64,000 bases of DNA, taken from Cylindrotheca closterium (taxonomy: Eukaryota > Bacillariophyta > Bacillariophyceae > Bacillariales > Bacillariaceae). Below the pieces are notes generated by a model. That model searched no databases. It was not told the origin of the DNA and was given only the letters and a program-made list of their open reading frames with translations. Of the stretch, positions 28,335 to 38,484 are shown piece by piece. Location of the stretch: positions 145,128 to 209,127 of the forward strand of contig CAKOGP040002125.1 in the NCBI GenBank assembly GCA_933822405.4. Reading direction: 5' to 3'. The position numbers and the translations under genes were made by a program. Each line of letters begins with the position of its first letter. Position 1 is the stretch's first letter.

Positions 28335-29780
28335 TCAAAAGCCATAGGCCATAGAAGTTCCAAACGAAAGCGAGGATGGATACGACGCCGTTGGCATCAT
28401 TTGCAGGCCAAAACTTGTCTGGGCTTTCAAAATAATGTCTTGCCGAAAAGCCAAGGACTTTTCCTTGATGGCCCTCGCTATCTCTCTGATATTGGGAACA
28501 ATTAGCACAGCATCGTTGGGTAAAATGTGTATTCCCACCAGAGTATGATAGGTCGTGTCAATCTTCCCAATCATGTCGCCTAGATTGATCACAATTTCGT
28601 CGGCAATCAGTTTGGCCTTGGCCGCTGGGAACCCGATACCACCAAGTACCACGGGCTTAGAAAAACTGCGTGTCAGTAGTTTCGAAAGCCACACCATGCC
28701 GCGGCCTTCGGCTTCTTCTAATACGACTCTGGTTGCCGAATCCATATGGACACCCTGGTAAAATTCTCGCACCAGTCGTGCGGAGGCAATCACGGAAGGA
28801 ACATCCACAGCTCGTTGCATTAGCTGGATTGCTCGTTCCCGTTTCTGTAACATTTTCAAGGTCTGCGTATCTTCCAGTATTTGACGATGATTCCAAGCCA
28901 TGAAACTCTGAATTTCGCTGTCGCAGGTTGAAAGTCCGACGGGTGGTGATGCAATGTATGCAGCTTGGTTGCGTATTGGTATGGTGTTTGGTGCTACACC
29001 ACGACCATCAGTATGTTGATTTTTTGGTATGGTGGTTGGCTGTTCGACGGGCGAGGCAATGGCTGCAGCAGTTGGATTTTGTATTGGTTCCTTTGGTGCA
29101 GCAGTGCAATGGTGAGGTGCTGTGCTAGCAGGATTGCTGGTTCTTGCTGCAGCTGGACTTTGTATTGTTGGCACCTTTGGTGTAGCAGTTCTCTTGGGAG
29201 GCGATTTTCTAGGTTTGGTTCTTGTAGCCACGGTTACAGAAGGTGGAGGCGGGGGAGGAGGCGGGGGAAGAGGTGGAGTAGGTGCCCGATGATACTTTGG
29301 AGGACCCTCAACTGGATGTGATACTGTTGTCTTTGCGGAACGATTACGCGAATGACTATTGGTTTTGAAGGTTGTTGCAGAATGATTGGAAGGCGCAGGT
29401 TGTTGACTGAGAATATTGTCTGGTGTAGCAGCGATTTTCGATTCACTTGCTACTGAAACGCTCTCGCTGTTGCCGAGACCATGAGGCCCAAGCTTCCGTC
29501 TGAGCTCATCTTTCCGAGTCATACGTTCGGTCCTCTTGTCCAGCGTTGACTTCCCATCAGAACTATCATGATCATGATCATTATCTTGCTCTCTACGTCG
29601 TTTCCTTGCTTTTCTTCGCGCTAGCGTTGGTTCCAAGAGCAATCGGTGCCGAATCACATCTGGTGCTTTGAAGACTGGCACCCTTTTCCTTTGTGACCGC
29701 CTAGAGCCTTCCCTTGGCTCATTTGGGTTCTTCCAAGTTTTCTTTAGCACAGTTCTCCTAGATGTCCTAGTCCTAGCCAT
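28335..29780 (-). CDS. Unknown basic, proline-rich protein with conserved C-terminal domain
   Basis: 481 aa from the ATG at 29780 (MARTRTSRRTVLKK); the frame is open for 67 more codons upstream, and I chose the internal Met because it begins a nuclear-type basic region. Residues 1-150 are Lys/Arg-rich with several candidate nuclear localisation signals. Residues about 150-285 are Pro/Ala/Thr-rich with a run of ten prolines. The C-terminal 210 residues are well folded in appearance (GIHILPNDAVLIVPNI, VLGGIGFPAAKAKLI) and probably helical. No family was recognised. It might be a chromatin or transcription factor judged from composition only. The tail-to-tail neighbour is the channel gene. Confidence 0.65.
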   Translation of the reverse strand: MARTRTSRRTVLKKTWKNPNEPREGSRRSQRKRVPVFKAPDVIRHRLLLEPTLARRKARKRRREQDNDHDHDSSDGKSTLDKRTERMTRKDELRRKLGPHGLGNSESVSVASESKIAATPDNILSQQPAPSNHSATTFKTNSHSRNRSAKTTVSHPVEGPPKYHRAPTPPLPPPPPPPPPSVTVATRTKPRKSPPKRTATPKVPTIQSPAAARTSNPASTAPHHCTAAPKEPIQNPTAAAIASPVEQPTTIPKNQHTDGRGVAPNTIPIRNQAAYIASPPVGLSTCDSEIQSFMAWNHRQILEDTQTLKMLQKRERAIQLMQRAVDVPSVIASARLVREFYQGVHMDSATRVVLEEAEGRGMVWLSKLLTRSFSKPVVLGGIGFPAAKAKLIADEIVINLGDMIGKIDTTYHTLVGIHILPNDAVLIVPNIREIARAIKEKSLAFRQDIILKAQTSFGLQMMPTASYPSSLSFGTSMAYGF

Positions 29781-30211
29781 AGTGGTAGATAGATTGGTTG
29801 CTGCTCTTATTGCGATGGTTGTTGGTTGCTTCTTCCGCTTGTAGATGGAAGCAAGCTTTGGTGGAAGAGTTTCAAAAGCGAAATGAACACACTTTACCGC
29901 AAGGTGATCAATGAAAAGAGGACAGCTGTCGTGCGTGGCGGTATAATTTTTATTTATCCCAAAAGCCTTTCTCGGTGTCATCTACGATCTTCCTTATGTG
30001 AGGGGTACCATTTGGTCATTAATTAATCTCACTCACGAATCCGAACCCAGTCCAAATCTAGATTTTAAAACGACTGCCTACCACGTGGCCCTATATGCTG
30101 GCGGGACCTACAATCTAGTAGGATACTCGTAGTGTACCGGTATGTACCGTGCTCCCTGGTACTTTTGAGACAAGCACTTTTCGCCGAGGTCATAGGTCTT
30201 AAAAAATACCA
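29781..30211. other. Intergenic
   Basis: Upstream of the Pro-rich protein. It contains a TACCGGTA palindrome near 30137 and leads into the duplicated block at 30212. The alternative 5' extension of the Pro-rich protein (to 29981) falls here. Confidence 0.5.
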
Positions 30212-30400
30212 GTAACAAGATACCATCAATCATATATTACACTATCTTGTTATTATGCCATATACCAATGACCCTTTTCGTGTTTGGCATACCGTATGTA
30301 TCCTTCTCCACTCATCATTTCCCCAAATCCACCAGTGCAGAAGAACCCTCTCATTGTCGTCAGCCACGAAGAGACGGTGCATGGGCCACGAGCCGATGCA
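30212..30400 (-). pseudogene. Decayed duplicate of the AIM24 gene 3' end
   Basis: About 190 nt that align head-to-tail with 30401-30612, sharing GTAACAAGRTACCATCAATCA, CCAATGACCCTTTT, TTTGGCATACC and CTCCACTCATCAT. The second copy contains the real AIM24 stop and last 40 codons. This outer copy has substitutions and indels that break the frame, so it is a non-coding remnant. Confidence 0.75.
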
Positions 30401-30612
30401 GTAACAAGGTACCATCAATCATGTAGGTCCTATATATTGCACTCTCTTGTTATTGTTAATATGCGTTGGCTACACCAATGACCCTTTTAGAATCTTCCCA
30501 CCATGTTTGGCATACCATATCCATCTCCACTCATCATATCTCCAAGTCCACCAGTCAGTGCGGAACCCTCTCCTTGTCGTTTGCCACCAAGAGATGGTGC
30601 ATGAGCCACAAT
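30401..30612 (-). repeat. Functional copy of the duplicated block
   Basis: About 212 nt covering the last codons of the AIM24-family gene (stop at 30487) and its 3' flank, duplicated adjacently as 30212-30400. It is longer than the other copy because of two small insertions. Confidence 0.75.
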
Positions 30613-31357
30613 GCGGTCCGCCATTCTCGAAAAAGGAAGAGACTGCAACCAAACCGTTCCAGTCCCCTGTAATGTCGCCAAGAATAGACCTTCTCCTCCA
30701 AAGAACATGGTCTTGAGTCCGGGAGCCATTTCCACACTAAAATTGATCCCTTCCGTAAACGCCACCAAGCAACCAGTATCCAATCGAATCTTTTCTCCTC
30801 GAAGTTCCCTCTTGATAATGGTTCCTCCTGCATGAATAAATGCCATGCCATCTCCTTTGAGCTTTTGCAGAATAAATCCTTCTCCTCCCACAAATCCACT
30901 TCCCAGTTTCTTGTTGAAATGAAGTTTGAGAGAAGTACCATGGGCAGCGCATAGAAAGGCATCCTTTTGGCAAATGATTGAGTTGCCAGTGGTTGCCAAG
31001 TTGATCGGTACGATGCATCCCGGATAGGGCGCCGCAAAGGCCACTCTAGACTTTCTTTGTCCAATGTTAGTAAAATGCGTAATGAACAAGGACTCTCCCG
31101 TCAGTAGTCGTCCACCCGCGGACATGATCTTTTTCCAAAAGGTCTGTTTGGGTTCACTTCCATCTCCAAACTTGGTCTTGAATTCAATTCCTTCGTCCAA
31201 AAACATCATGGCGCCCGCTTCGGCGATGACAGTCTCCTGAGGATCCAATTCAATTTCGACCAATTGCATTTCATGGCCCTTGATTTCATAATCCACCTTG
31301 TGACATTGTGTGGGATTGCCCTGATGAAATAATATTATTGTTTGTGGTAGAGATATC

Positions 31358-31388
<31 letters not shown>

Positions 31389-32099
31389 GGTTAGATATTT
31401 TGAATCATCACTTGTACTGGAACAACAAACACAACAACAAATTTTAAAAAAAGAAAGAATGCTTACCTCACTGACGAGACCGTTGGTGGGACCTGGTGAA
31501 AAGACGGAACTGTTACCAGCATGTGCATAATCATTGGGAGCCCGAGAGGTTGGCTGACTTCCGAATGACGACGCTGCCACTGGTTGTCCACCACCATACG
31601 AAGTTGTATTGGATTGACCATACGATAGAGTGCTCGCACCATACGCAGCAGGAGGTGCAGAAGGAGTCGTCGCGGCATAACCACCGCCACCGCCATAGGA
31701 TGGTTGCGACTGTCCATAGGCTGGTGTTGTTTGTGCTGGGGGAGGAGCACTTAGGGCTTGTGAAAAGTCTGGCTTTCGATCGTAGGAAGTGGCAGGAGGT
31801 GGGTTGGTCGAGTATCCACCACCACCACCACCACCAGAAGCCCCATAGCCACCCCCACTGGATTGACCATAGGCAGCAGGAGCCGGAGCATTAGAGTAAC
31901 CAGGAGTTGCGTATCCACCACCACCACCACTTCCTGATGGATTGGAGGAGTACGCGCTGACGACGGGAGCTGGAGCCGGAGACGACCCGTATCCATACGC
32001 AGGAGCAGGGGTCGCACTATAAGAGGAAGTATTGTTGTTGTTGCTGCCACCGTAGGGGGCTGGTGCCGGAGCAGCGGATCCTGGTGGGTTGTAAGGCAT
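30487..32099 (-). CDS. AIM24-family protein with Gly/Tyr/Pro-rich N-terminus (2 exons)
   Basis: Joined complement(30487..31320, 31467..32099), 488 aa. Intron of 146 nt, donor GTAAGC, acceptor TTTCATCAG, phase 0, giving [18 protein letters not shown]. Exon 1 is almost wholly low complexity (Gly, Tyr, Ser, Pro, Ala: repeats like [11 protein letters not shown] and PAPAYGYG), the type seen in condensate-forming proteins. Exon 2 is a full AIM24/TIGR00266 beta-rich domain: [58 protein letters not shown]24 is a mitochondrial inner-membrane organiser in yeast, but bacterial-type relatives of unknown function are common; the lack of a targeting peptide fits the latter. The C-terminal Gly-rich tail lies in the duplicated block. 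Confidence 0.9.
31358..31385. repeat. ATA trinucleotide microsatellite in AIM24 intron
   Basis: About nine ATA/TAA units near the acceptor end of the AIM24 intron. Confidence 0.85.
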
Positions 32100-32381
32100 G
32101 TTTGGATTTGTTGTTTGTTAAGTTCGTTGAGTGTGTGCTGTTGTCTGTACTTGTAGTATGAAAAGACTGAGCGATGATGATTCAATCCGCGACAATGTTG
32201 GGTCTGTTGTTGATCACTTGTACAACGCTGAGGATCTTCGCTTCACATATTGATGGGATTCAATTTGAATCTTGCAACGGTTGAGACTAAATCAGTACAG
32301 TAAATCTCTGCATTATGATCGTTATGTGACACGAACGATGACAACATCATCGCCAGCCGGTTTGCTTTCGAAAATGACGAA

Positions 32382-34082
32382 ATGAAAAAAAAGCAATCTC
32401 TGAACCAAGCACGACAGATCCAAACAAAAGTTGTTGAACCCGTTTGTCACCCAAAAGAAGACAACCGTCACGGGTTGAAGCAACACCCACCTAGTCTTTA
32501 TATTTCCGTCATGTTCTCATTGGGAAGAAGACGAGACGAACAGGCGCTCATGCCCTCATCCAGTGGGAGTTCCCAGAAACAAAAGAAACCCACCATGAGA
32601 GAACGATTGAGTAATTTCAAAGACGGCTCGTCTGGCAAGAAGTTACTTCCGTCGTCTTCTTCTTCTTCTATTACTTCAGTCTCGTCTCAAAAACAGCAAG
32701 TTGCTTTTTCAGGAGACGACGGCATTGAAGTCTCCTTGGAAGGACCAGGAGGAGAATCGCGTGATCCACAAGCCTTGGAGCGTAGTAGTCGAGAACCAGT
32801 GATTGACATTCCCGAACTGATTCGACTGCGACGCAAACTCTACCAAAAACAATTCTCTATTCAAGTTCCAGCCTTGAAACAACCAAATGCTATTATTGCT
32901 GCTACCAATGCTACTTCAGAGCTGCGGCAACATCGAATTCCATTGTCAGGAACCAAGGAAACGAAAACTTCCTTTTTGGATGCCCTTCACTTATTGCAAA
33001 TATCAGGTCCCAAGGATGAACAGGCGGCGGTATCCCAAGAACTCAGACACTTGTCCATGGAACTAAATGCATTGGAAGCGGACAAGATAGCCTTGGAACA
33101 AAAACAACACTCCGCTAGCAGCACGACTCGTCAAACATCTTCCTCGTCTGCGGATTGGGACATTAATCGCATGCTGACCCAAACCAACACCAAAACAAAA
33201 ACACCATCAAAGAAGGATGGTAGTAGTACTACTAGTATATCTGCTCAAGAGCGACAAGAACTCCAAACGAAACGGGGCACCAATCTTACCTTTCACTTGT
33301 CCAGCAACAAGGCCAAGCAAGTATTTTTGTCGAAATGTGGAGCCAAATTTGTTCCCGGCCAAGTGGTGACCATTGGACCCCACAATTGCAAGACGTCCAT
33401 GATTAGTCAGTTACAATATTTGGCGTTACTCAGTGCTCCTCCGCAAACTCATAATTCCAAACCAGGAGTCGTTCATACCAGCCTATTCCTGTCCAGCGAC
33501 AATACCATTACCCAAACATGGGGACAGCTTCCACACAATCTGTTGCCACGCATCAAGGATCATGACAAATTCAAGACGAAGGACATCACCTATTTGAGTT
33601 CCGGACCAATGGGGTCGTATTATGCCGAATTTGCATCGGGTGAATCTTGGTGGGGAAGTCCTATTGACGATGATGACCTCTTTCAGCTATTGCAAGAATG
33701 GGCCGTCCATCGAGTAGTTTTTGGACATGCAGAAACACTGGAGGATTCGAGAGGAGGTGGTGTGACGTTGACTCATTCGTGGATCATCATTGCCAAGGAT
33801 GGAAAACTGGCGTGGAAGAATTTGCCATCCAAACTGCATAGTTTACTAAAGAAACGACCAAAAGGAATGGCTGGATTGGCGGAAGCGTCATTAGGACCTG
33901 GGAACTCGTACTTTTGCAAGTTCTTGGATGATACGGTGGAGTACTGTTTACCAGCACATATTGCATCGGCTTGCGAAAAGATTCAACAGCAAGGTGGAAG
34001 AATCACCAATGTGTTTTTGCATCCTGAAATATCCAAGGATTTTGTCATTCGACACACGGAACTCAATGGTGGAAAATTATGA
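32382..34082 (+). CDS. Unknown protein with two GPxGSYYxxF-type repeats
   Basis: 566 aa from the first ATG; a second likely start is at codon 44 (MFSLGRRRDEQ), because the first 43 residues are low in structure. N-terminal half Ser/Gln/Lys-rich and probably disordered. C-terminal part (from about residue 300) is folded in appearance: LTFHLSSNKAKQVFLSKCGAKF, HTSLFLSSDNTI, then GPMGSYYAEFASGESWW and, about 95 residues later, GPGNSYFCKFLDDTVEY. These two GP-x-x-YxxxF blocks look like an internal repeat and recall a GPNGxYxVxF motif I have seen in uncharacterised fungal and protist proteins, without a known function. No catalytic residues assigned. Single exon. Confidence 0.65.
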   Translation: MKKKQSLNQARQIQTKVVEPVCHPKEDNRHGLKQHPPSLYISVMFSLGRRRDEQALMPSSSGSSQKQKKPTMRERLSNFKDGSSGKKLLPSSSSSSITSVSSQKQQVAFSGDDGIEVSLEGPGGESRDPQALERSSREPVIDIPELIRLRRKLYQKQFSIQVPALKQPNAIIAATNATSELRQHRIPLSGTKETKTSFLDALHLLQISGPKDEQAAVSQELRHLSMELNALEADKIALEQKQHSASSTTRQTSSSSADWDINRMLTQTNTKTKTPSKKDGSSTTSISAQERQELQTKRGTNLTFHLSSNKAKQVFLSKCGAKFVPGQVVTIGPHNCKTSMISQLQYLALLSAPPQTHNSKPGVVHTSLFLSSDNTITQTWGQLPHNLLPRIKDHDKFKTKDITYLSSGPMGSYYAEFASGESWWGSPIDDDDLFQLLQEWAVHRVVFGHAETLEDSRGGGVTLTHSWIIIAKDGKLAWKNLPSKLHSLLKKRPKGMAGLAEASLGPGNSYFCKFLDDTVEYCLPAHIASACEKIQQQGGRITNVFLHPEISKDFVIRHTELNGGKL

Positions 34083-34253
34083 TAGGTGTGAAGAACAGAA
34101 CGAATGCATTCACTGCACTGTACAGTATTAGGTACGACAGTAGTAGTGCCTCGACTTGGTGTTGTTGATTGAAAAACACACAAACGCACACACACACACA
34201 AATGCACTGGCTAGAATAGAATTGAATTTTAAAGTTATTCGTTATTATTCATA

Positions 34254-36482
34254 TTATGTTTTTAGGATTGATTCTTGCTGTGCGGAGGATGCGGCGGCAG
34301 CACCCCTTGTGACGTTACCCTTTTGAATGGCCACGCTGGAATGCAAAAACTGGGCCGCCTCTGCGGATGCCTGGACCTTGACGGCAGTTCGCTCGACCAT
34401 TTCGGCATGATATTCGTCCAGAGCCATTGGAATGTCCGTCTTGGCGTCTCCTCTCTTGTGCGTGGCCCGAACAATGGACCGCGCCAAGGAAATAGCATCC
34501 AACAGTGCTTGGTTGGCACCTTGTCCCTTGAAGGGTGACATGGGATGGGCAGCATCTCCAATCAATGTCATGGCAGATTTTTTCTTGGAATCATTGTTAC
34601 CATTATGACGGAGCAGGTCCAAGGTAATCAAGTCTCGGTCGTAGACGGGGTAACCGGAAACGAGATCGACCGGTGTCTTTTCCAAAATTTCAGGAATTGG
34701 AGAATGCCATTTCCTACATCTCTCCAATGCTTCTTGTTTCAAAGCGGTAGGTCCATTATTTGATATTTCCTTGGCCAGTGCTTCATCCTTCATGGGGAAA
34801 CTCAATTGCCACATGTACGCAGTGGAAGAATATGGCATTAAGTATATTCGTGTACTTCCATCAGCCGTTTGAAAGACAGTTTGGCCATCCAAGAGTTCCG
34901 ATTCCGTAGTCGTCTTCTTATCCAACAAGTTCAGCGAACAAATCCCCAGTACGACCAAACAATCGAGATAGCGCAGTGGTGTAGCTGTAGTTTCAGTTTC
35001 AGTAGTAGTGACAATGTCTCCTTCTTCTTCTGTTGTTGATGTTGTTGTTGATTCAAGCAAATGCTTTCGAACCGTACTTCGAATACCATCGGCTCCCACC
35101 ACCATGTCAGCCTCATGTTGAACAATGGATCCATCATTTTTCTGAAAGGACAGTGTGTATTTTTCATCTTCTTTTACCACCATGTCCATTAGCTTGTGAC
35201 CCCAGGATACCCTTTCCTCGCCGCCCAATGCATCCAACAACTCTCTCCGTAACTGTTTGGTTGTTGTGATCAGGATCATATGTATAGATGGTGGTATATG
35301 ACATCGTCAAAGGCAACGTGAGCATCCTATCATGTCATTGTTTTTCCAAATATCCACATGTGCAATAGGTACTACTACCAAGGATGATACTGCTACCGGC
35401 TGGTGTTTTTTTAACATAAAAAATACGTACCGCTTGTCGCGCAATGTGGACATTTTGCCGTTTGGGTGGCTTTTTGTCTTGATCCCGACCCCATTTGCGC
35501 AATCCCCATTCCCCAATGGGAGTCCCATCCGTCGTGTGGACGATGTGTTTGGTCGAGGTGAGTCCATCTTGGAGGGATTCAATTCCAAAGGCCGCCAAGG
35601 CACGACTCGCCTGTTGCAAGGTCAAACCATATCCTTGTTTTCTGTAATATTGTGTGATAGGATGTATATAATGAGATGAGATAGAAATGGAACATACCGG
35701 TACTGCAACATGCAAGAGCATGACAACAGCCCCATACAATCGAGACACACATGAGCTATCATGTTGTAAACGTACCGCATCAAAAAGGAGGTATCCCGTT
35801 CAAAGACTTGAAAGGGAATCCCTCGATGAGAACAGGCAATCCCCAACGCCAATCCACCCAATCCACCACCCACAATTGCAATCGAAGGATAGCAATCATT
35901 CCTAACATTAGGAAGCTCTAGGGAGTCAATGATTCCAGTTTGGTTGCAAGTTTTGCATGGTTCCAAGCGAGGTGGAAGAGGAGGAGTCGTCAGCTTGACT
36001 CGTTTGCTGTCGTTTGGTGTATCGTCATTATCGTCTCCTCCTTTATTCTTTTGTTCCTGTTCCTGTTGCATTTGACGTTGATGCTTTAGCCTTGCCTTTT
36101 TGGACGGTGGTCGACGGATTTTTCCTTCGCCTCGACACTTGGGGCAGGTTGTTTTTGTCATTTCGCTGTTTCTCGTATTCGTTTGGTAATCTTCGTCACT
36201 CCAGCAACTGGAGAACAATCTTCTCTGTATTGTGTGCAATGGTTTGGATCCTCTTCCTCTAAGTATATCTGATTGCTTTCTCTCACTGTAATAGTTTATT
36301 GAATGATGTGCTGATTGTAACTGCTGATGGAAAGAAGAAGAAGACGACGAAGAAAAGCCAATATGTGGTGGAAGAATCAATCGTCGTGATGTACTGAAGC
36401 TGGAGATGGATGACCAAGAATGAGCTGTTTGTAGCACTGTCGTCGTCGTTGCAAGAACGAGAGGAAACCGTGTTGTTTTCAT
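34254..36482 (-). CDS. FAD-dependent monooxygenase with N-terminal Cys4 motif (3 exons)
   Basis: Joined complement(34254..35252, 35431..35641, 35776..36482), 638 aa. Introns of 134 and 178 nt; donors GTACGT and GTACGT; acceptors ATTACAG and AAACAG; phases agree and restore family continuity (MR-KQGYGLTLQQ and HIARQA-LRRELL). Visible: dinucleotide-binding IAIVGGGLGGLALGIA (about 201-216), the acidic residue in VFERD (226-230), ADMVVGADGIRS, and LIGDAAHPMSPFKGQGANQAL, all hallmarks of group A flavin hydroxylases (UbiH/zeaxanthin-epoxidase-like fold). Upstream sit two pairs CPKC (113-116) and CKTC (176-179), in DnaJ-like CxxCxGxG context, separated by a Lys/Gln-rich spacer. The N-terminal hydrophobic/Ser-rich leader may be an organelle address. 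Substrate unknown. Confidence 0.88.
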
Positions 36483-36871
36483 TCAACAGTTCATGGAACG
36501 TGGAATATTATGGCAATGATAGATCTGTCTGGCCACACAATCTCTTTCAATAATACAACATACAATGGTCTGTTGATGTGATGTGTCTTCAAAACGGCCG
36601 AAGGTCAGGTGTTCGCTCAAGAAACGTATCAATTCCTTTGAACTATAGAAAAGGCTTACATTTTTATAATCCAAAATTTTTCTATTTAGAGCGTTTTTTC
36701 TGGAATTTGGCTCATTTTTGTCCTGGATGCACACGTGGTTTGTTCGATGACGTATTTAGTGGGAAGTGCCTCCATCATCATCCTCCCTTGATTCTTTCTC
36801 TGTTCATCTACCGGTATATAAACACTGAATGCTTACAGTACCGTACTTGTACCTGGTAAAATCCATCAACA
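36483..36871. other. Intergenic, divergent promoter region
   Basis: 389 nt between the divergent monooxygenase and phosphoglycerate mutase genes. It contains TACCGGTA near 36811 and CAGTACCGTAC near 36837-36847 just upstream of the mutase. No gene. Confidence 0.5.
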
Positions 36872-38101
36872 ATGATGCCTTCTACTACCACCCGTGCCTT
36901 GCGGCAAGGTCTCGTTCGACCCTTGCCGTCGCTTTCCTCACAAGCACAAGCACATGCACCACGAAGAGCAGTTTCCTTTCGACGAAATGACGACAGCAGC
37001 AAACGATCGGTTTCCACTTTGATTGTCTTGCGACACGGCCAATCGCAGTGGAACGGACCTCAAGCTAGATTTACGGGATGGTGTGATATTCCTCTTACGG
37101 TGAGAGGACGAGTGGAAGCCGTGGCAGCCGGACAACTGATGCGGAGTCGAGGATTCGAAGCCAAGCGGGTCTGCGTCGCCTTTGCCTCGGAACTTCAACG
37201 ATCCCACGAAACCTGTGAACTCGCCTTGGCGTCCATGGCCGGTCACGAACAGGAGACATGGAATCCCTATAGAATTCGAAAGGACTGGCGTCTCAACGAA
37301 CGGCATTACGGTGCAGTCCAAGGATTTTACAAGAATGATCCCGATCTCAAGGAGGATTATGGCGAAGAGACCATTCGACACTGGCGTCGATCCATGCATG
37401 GCAAGCCTCCCAAGATGGGCAAAATGCACAAGCACTACATGCCTCCTCCTGCTCCTCAGACCGAAAGTCTGTACGACTGCCAAACACGCGTGGTCGAATG
37501 CTGGGAGGAACGCATCGCCCCCGCCCTCTTTGAAGAGCAAAATCTGCCGTATCCACCCGACCAACGCACGGTCTTGTTGGTGGCACATGCCAACACAATC
37601 CGCTCCCTCATGGCCTACTTTGACAATGTCCCAGAAGATCAGGTCCAGAACATGTACATTCCCAACTCGGTTCCCATCTTGTACCGATTCAATACCGAGA
37701 CTCGTCAACCCATTTCGGTCAAATTGGAATCCAACCACGGAGGCTCCCACGCCCGATGGATGCTGGGTCCCGAAAATCATTCCGCCATTCGGACGGCACT
37801 GACGCAAGGGGGGACTTTGACCAGAGCCATTTTTGATGCCCTGGGGGCCGGCCGGGATCTCACCATTACCGGCCGGGACATTGAGGTGGGCGTCCGCGAA
37901 CTCATGCGGGACGACGCTCCGATGGATTGCGTCGTCATGGGAGTGGCCAAGGAAATTTGCCGCAACATCAAGCCAGACGAAAAGATTCATTATTCGGAAT
38001 TTGAACGTTTGACTCAAGAGACCTTGCAAAAATTGACCCTCAAGAATCTAGGCCCATCTGATATTGTCGCCAAGGATTCTGCATCTCATGGTAGCTATTA
38101 A
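36872..38101 (+). CDS. PGAM: Phosphoglycerate mutase (cofactor-dependent), probably organelle-targeted
   Basis: 409 aa. Interconverts 3- and 2-phosphoglycerate in lower glycolysis. The histidine-phosphatase core is clear: phospho-His in LRHGQSQWN (about residues 53-61), FTGWCDIPLT, the acid in LNERHYGAVQG, and the second His in VAHANTIRSL. The first 46 residues are Arg/Ser/Ala-rich with almost no acidic residues, so a mitochondrial targeting peptide is likely, which agrees with known mitochondrial placement of lower glycolysis in diatoms. After the core (about 310 on) there is an extra 90-100 residue C-terminal region (FDALGAGRDLTITGRD onwards) absent from bacterial enzymes; I do not recognise it. 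One exon. The start is the first of two ATGs. Confidence 0.93.
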   Translation: MMPSTTTRALRQGLVRPLPSLSSQAQAHAPRRAVSFRRNDDSSKRSVSTLIVLRHGQSQWNGPQARFTGWCDIPLTVRGRVEAVAAGQLMRSRGFEAKRVCVAFASELQRSHETCELALASMAGHEQETWNPYRIRKDWRLNERHYGAVQGFYKNDPDLKEDYGEETIRHWRRSMHGKPPKMGKMHKHYMPPPAPQTESLYDCQTRVVECWEERIAPALFEEQNLPYPPDQRTVLLVAHANTIRSLMAYFDNVPEDQVQNMYIPNSVPILYRFNTETRQPISVKLESNHGGSHARWMLGPENHSAIRTALTQGGTLTRAIFDALGAGRDLTITGRDIEVGVRELMRDDAPMDCVVMGVAKEICRNIKPDEKIHYSEFERLTQETLQKLTLKNLGPSDIVAKDSASHGSY

Positions 38102-38484
38102 CCAAAAAAAAAGAGAAAGCAAAATCAATAACCATTCACCATCAATGGCAGTGGTAGTGGCATGAAGATTTGGTCGGGAATAGAGCCATGCTGCAAGTCA
38201 CTTTTTGCGTGGTGACACCAGATGTTTCGACCAATTTTGACAACGCAACCAACACACACTGCCACATCCGAGTCAGTCGTCGTTCCATTTTGAATTGACT
38301 GGTTTTTGGCACTATTCATCATCTCGTATAACATACCACCACCCCAACTTTGATATTGATACAGCCCTTCACACCCAACAACGACGTTTGGTAGGCCTAA
38401 TCTGATATGAACTGATACTTGTATAATATATTTATATATAGTCTTGCAACAAATCAATGATACAAAACAAAACAATATTCTATT
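38102..38484. other. Intergenic, convergent 3' ends
   Basis: 383 nt between the mutase stop and the stop of the minus-strand neighbour. Mostly AT-rich 3' UTR sequence. No gene. Confidence 0.5.

Noticed and set aside
36938..38029. 363-codon open frame antisense to phosphoglycerate mutase
   Set aside because: It mirrors the codon pattern of a strong gene on the other strand and has no family motif.
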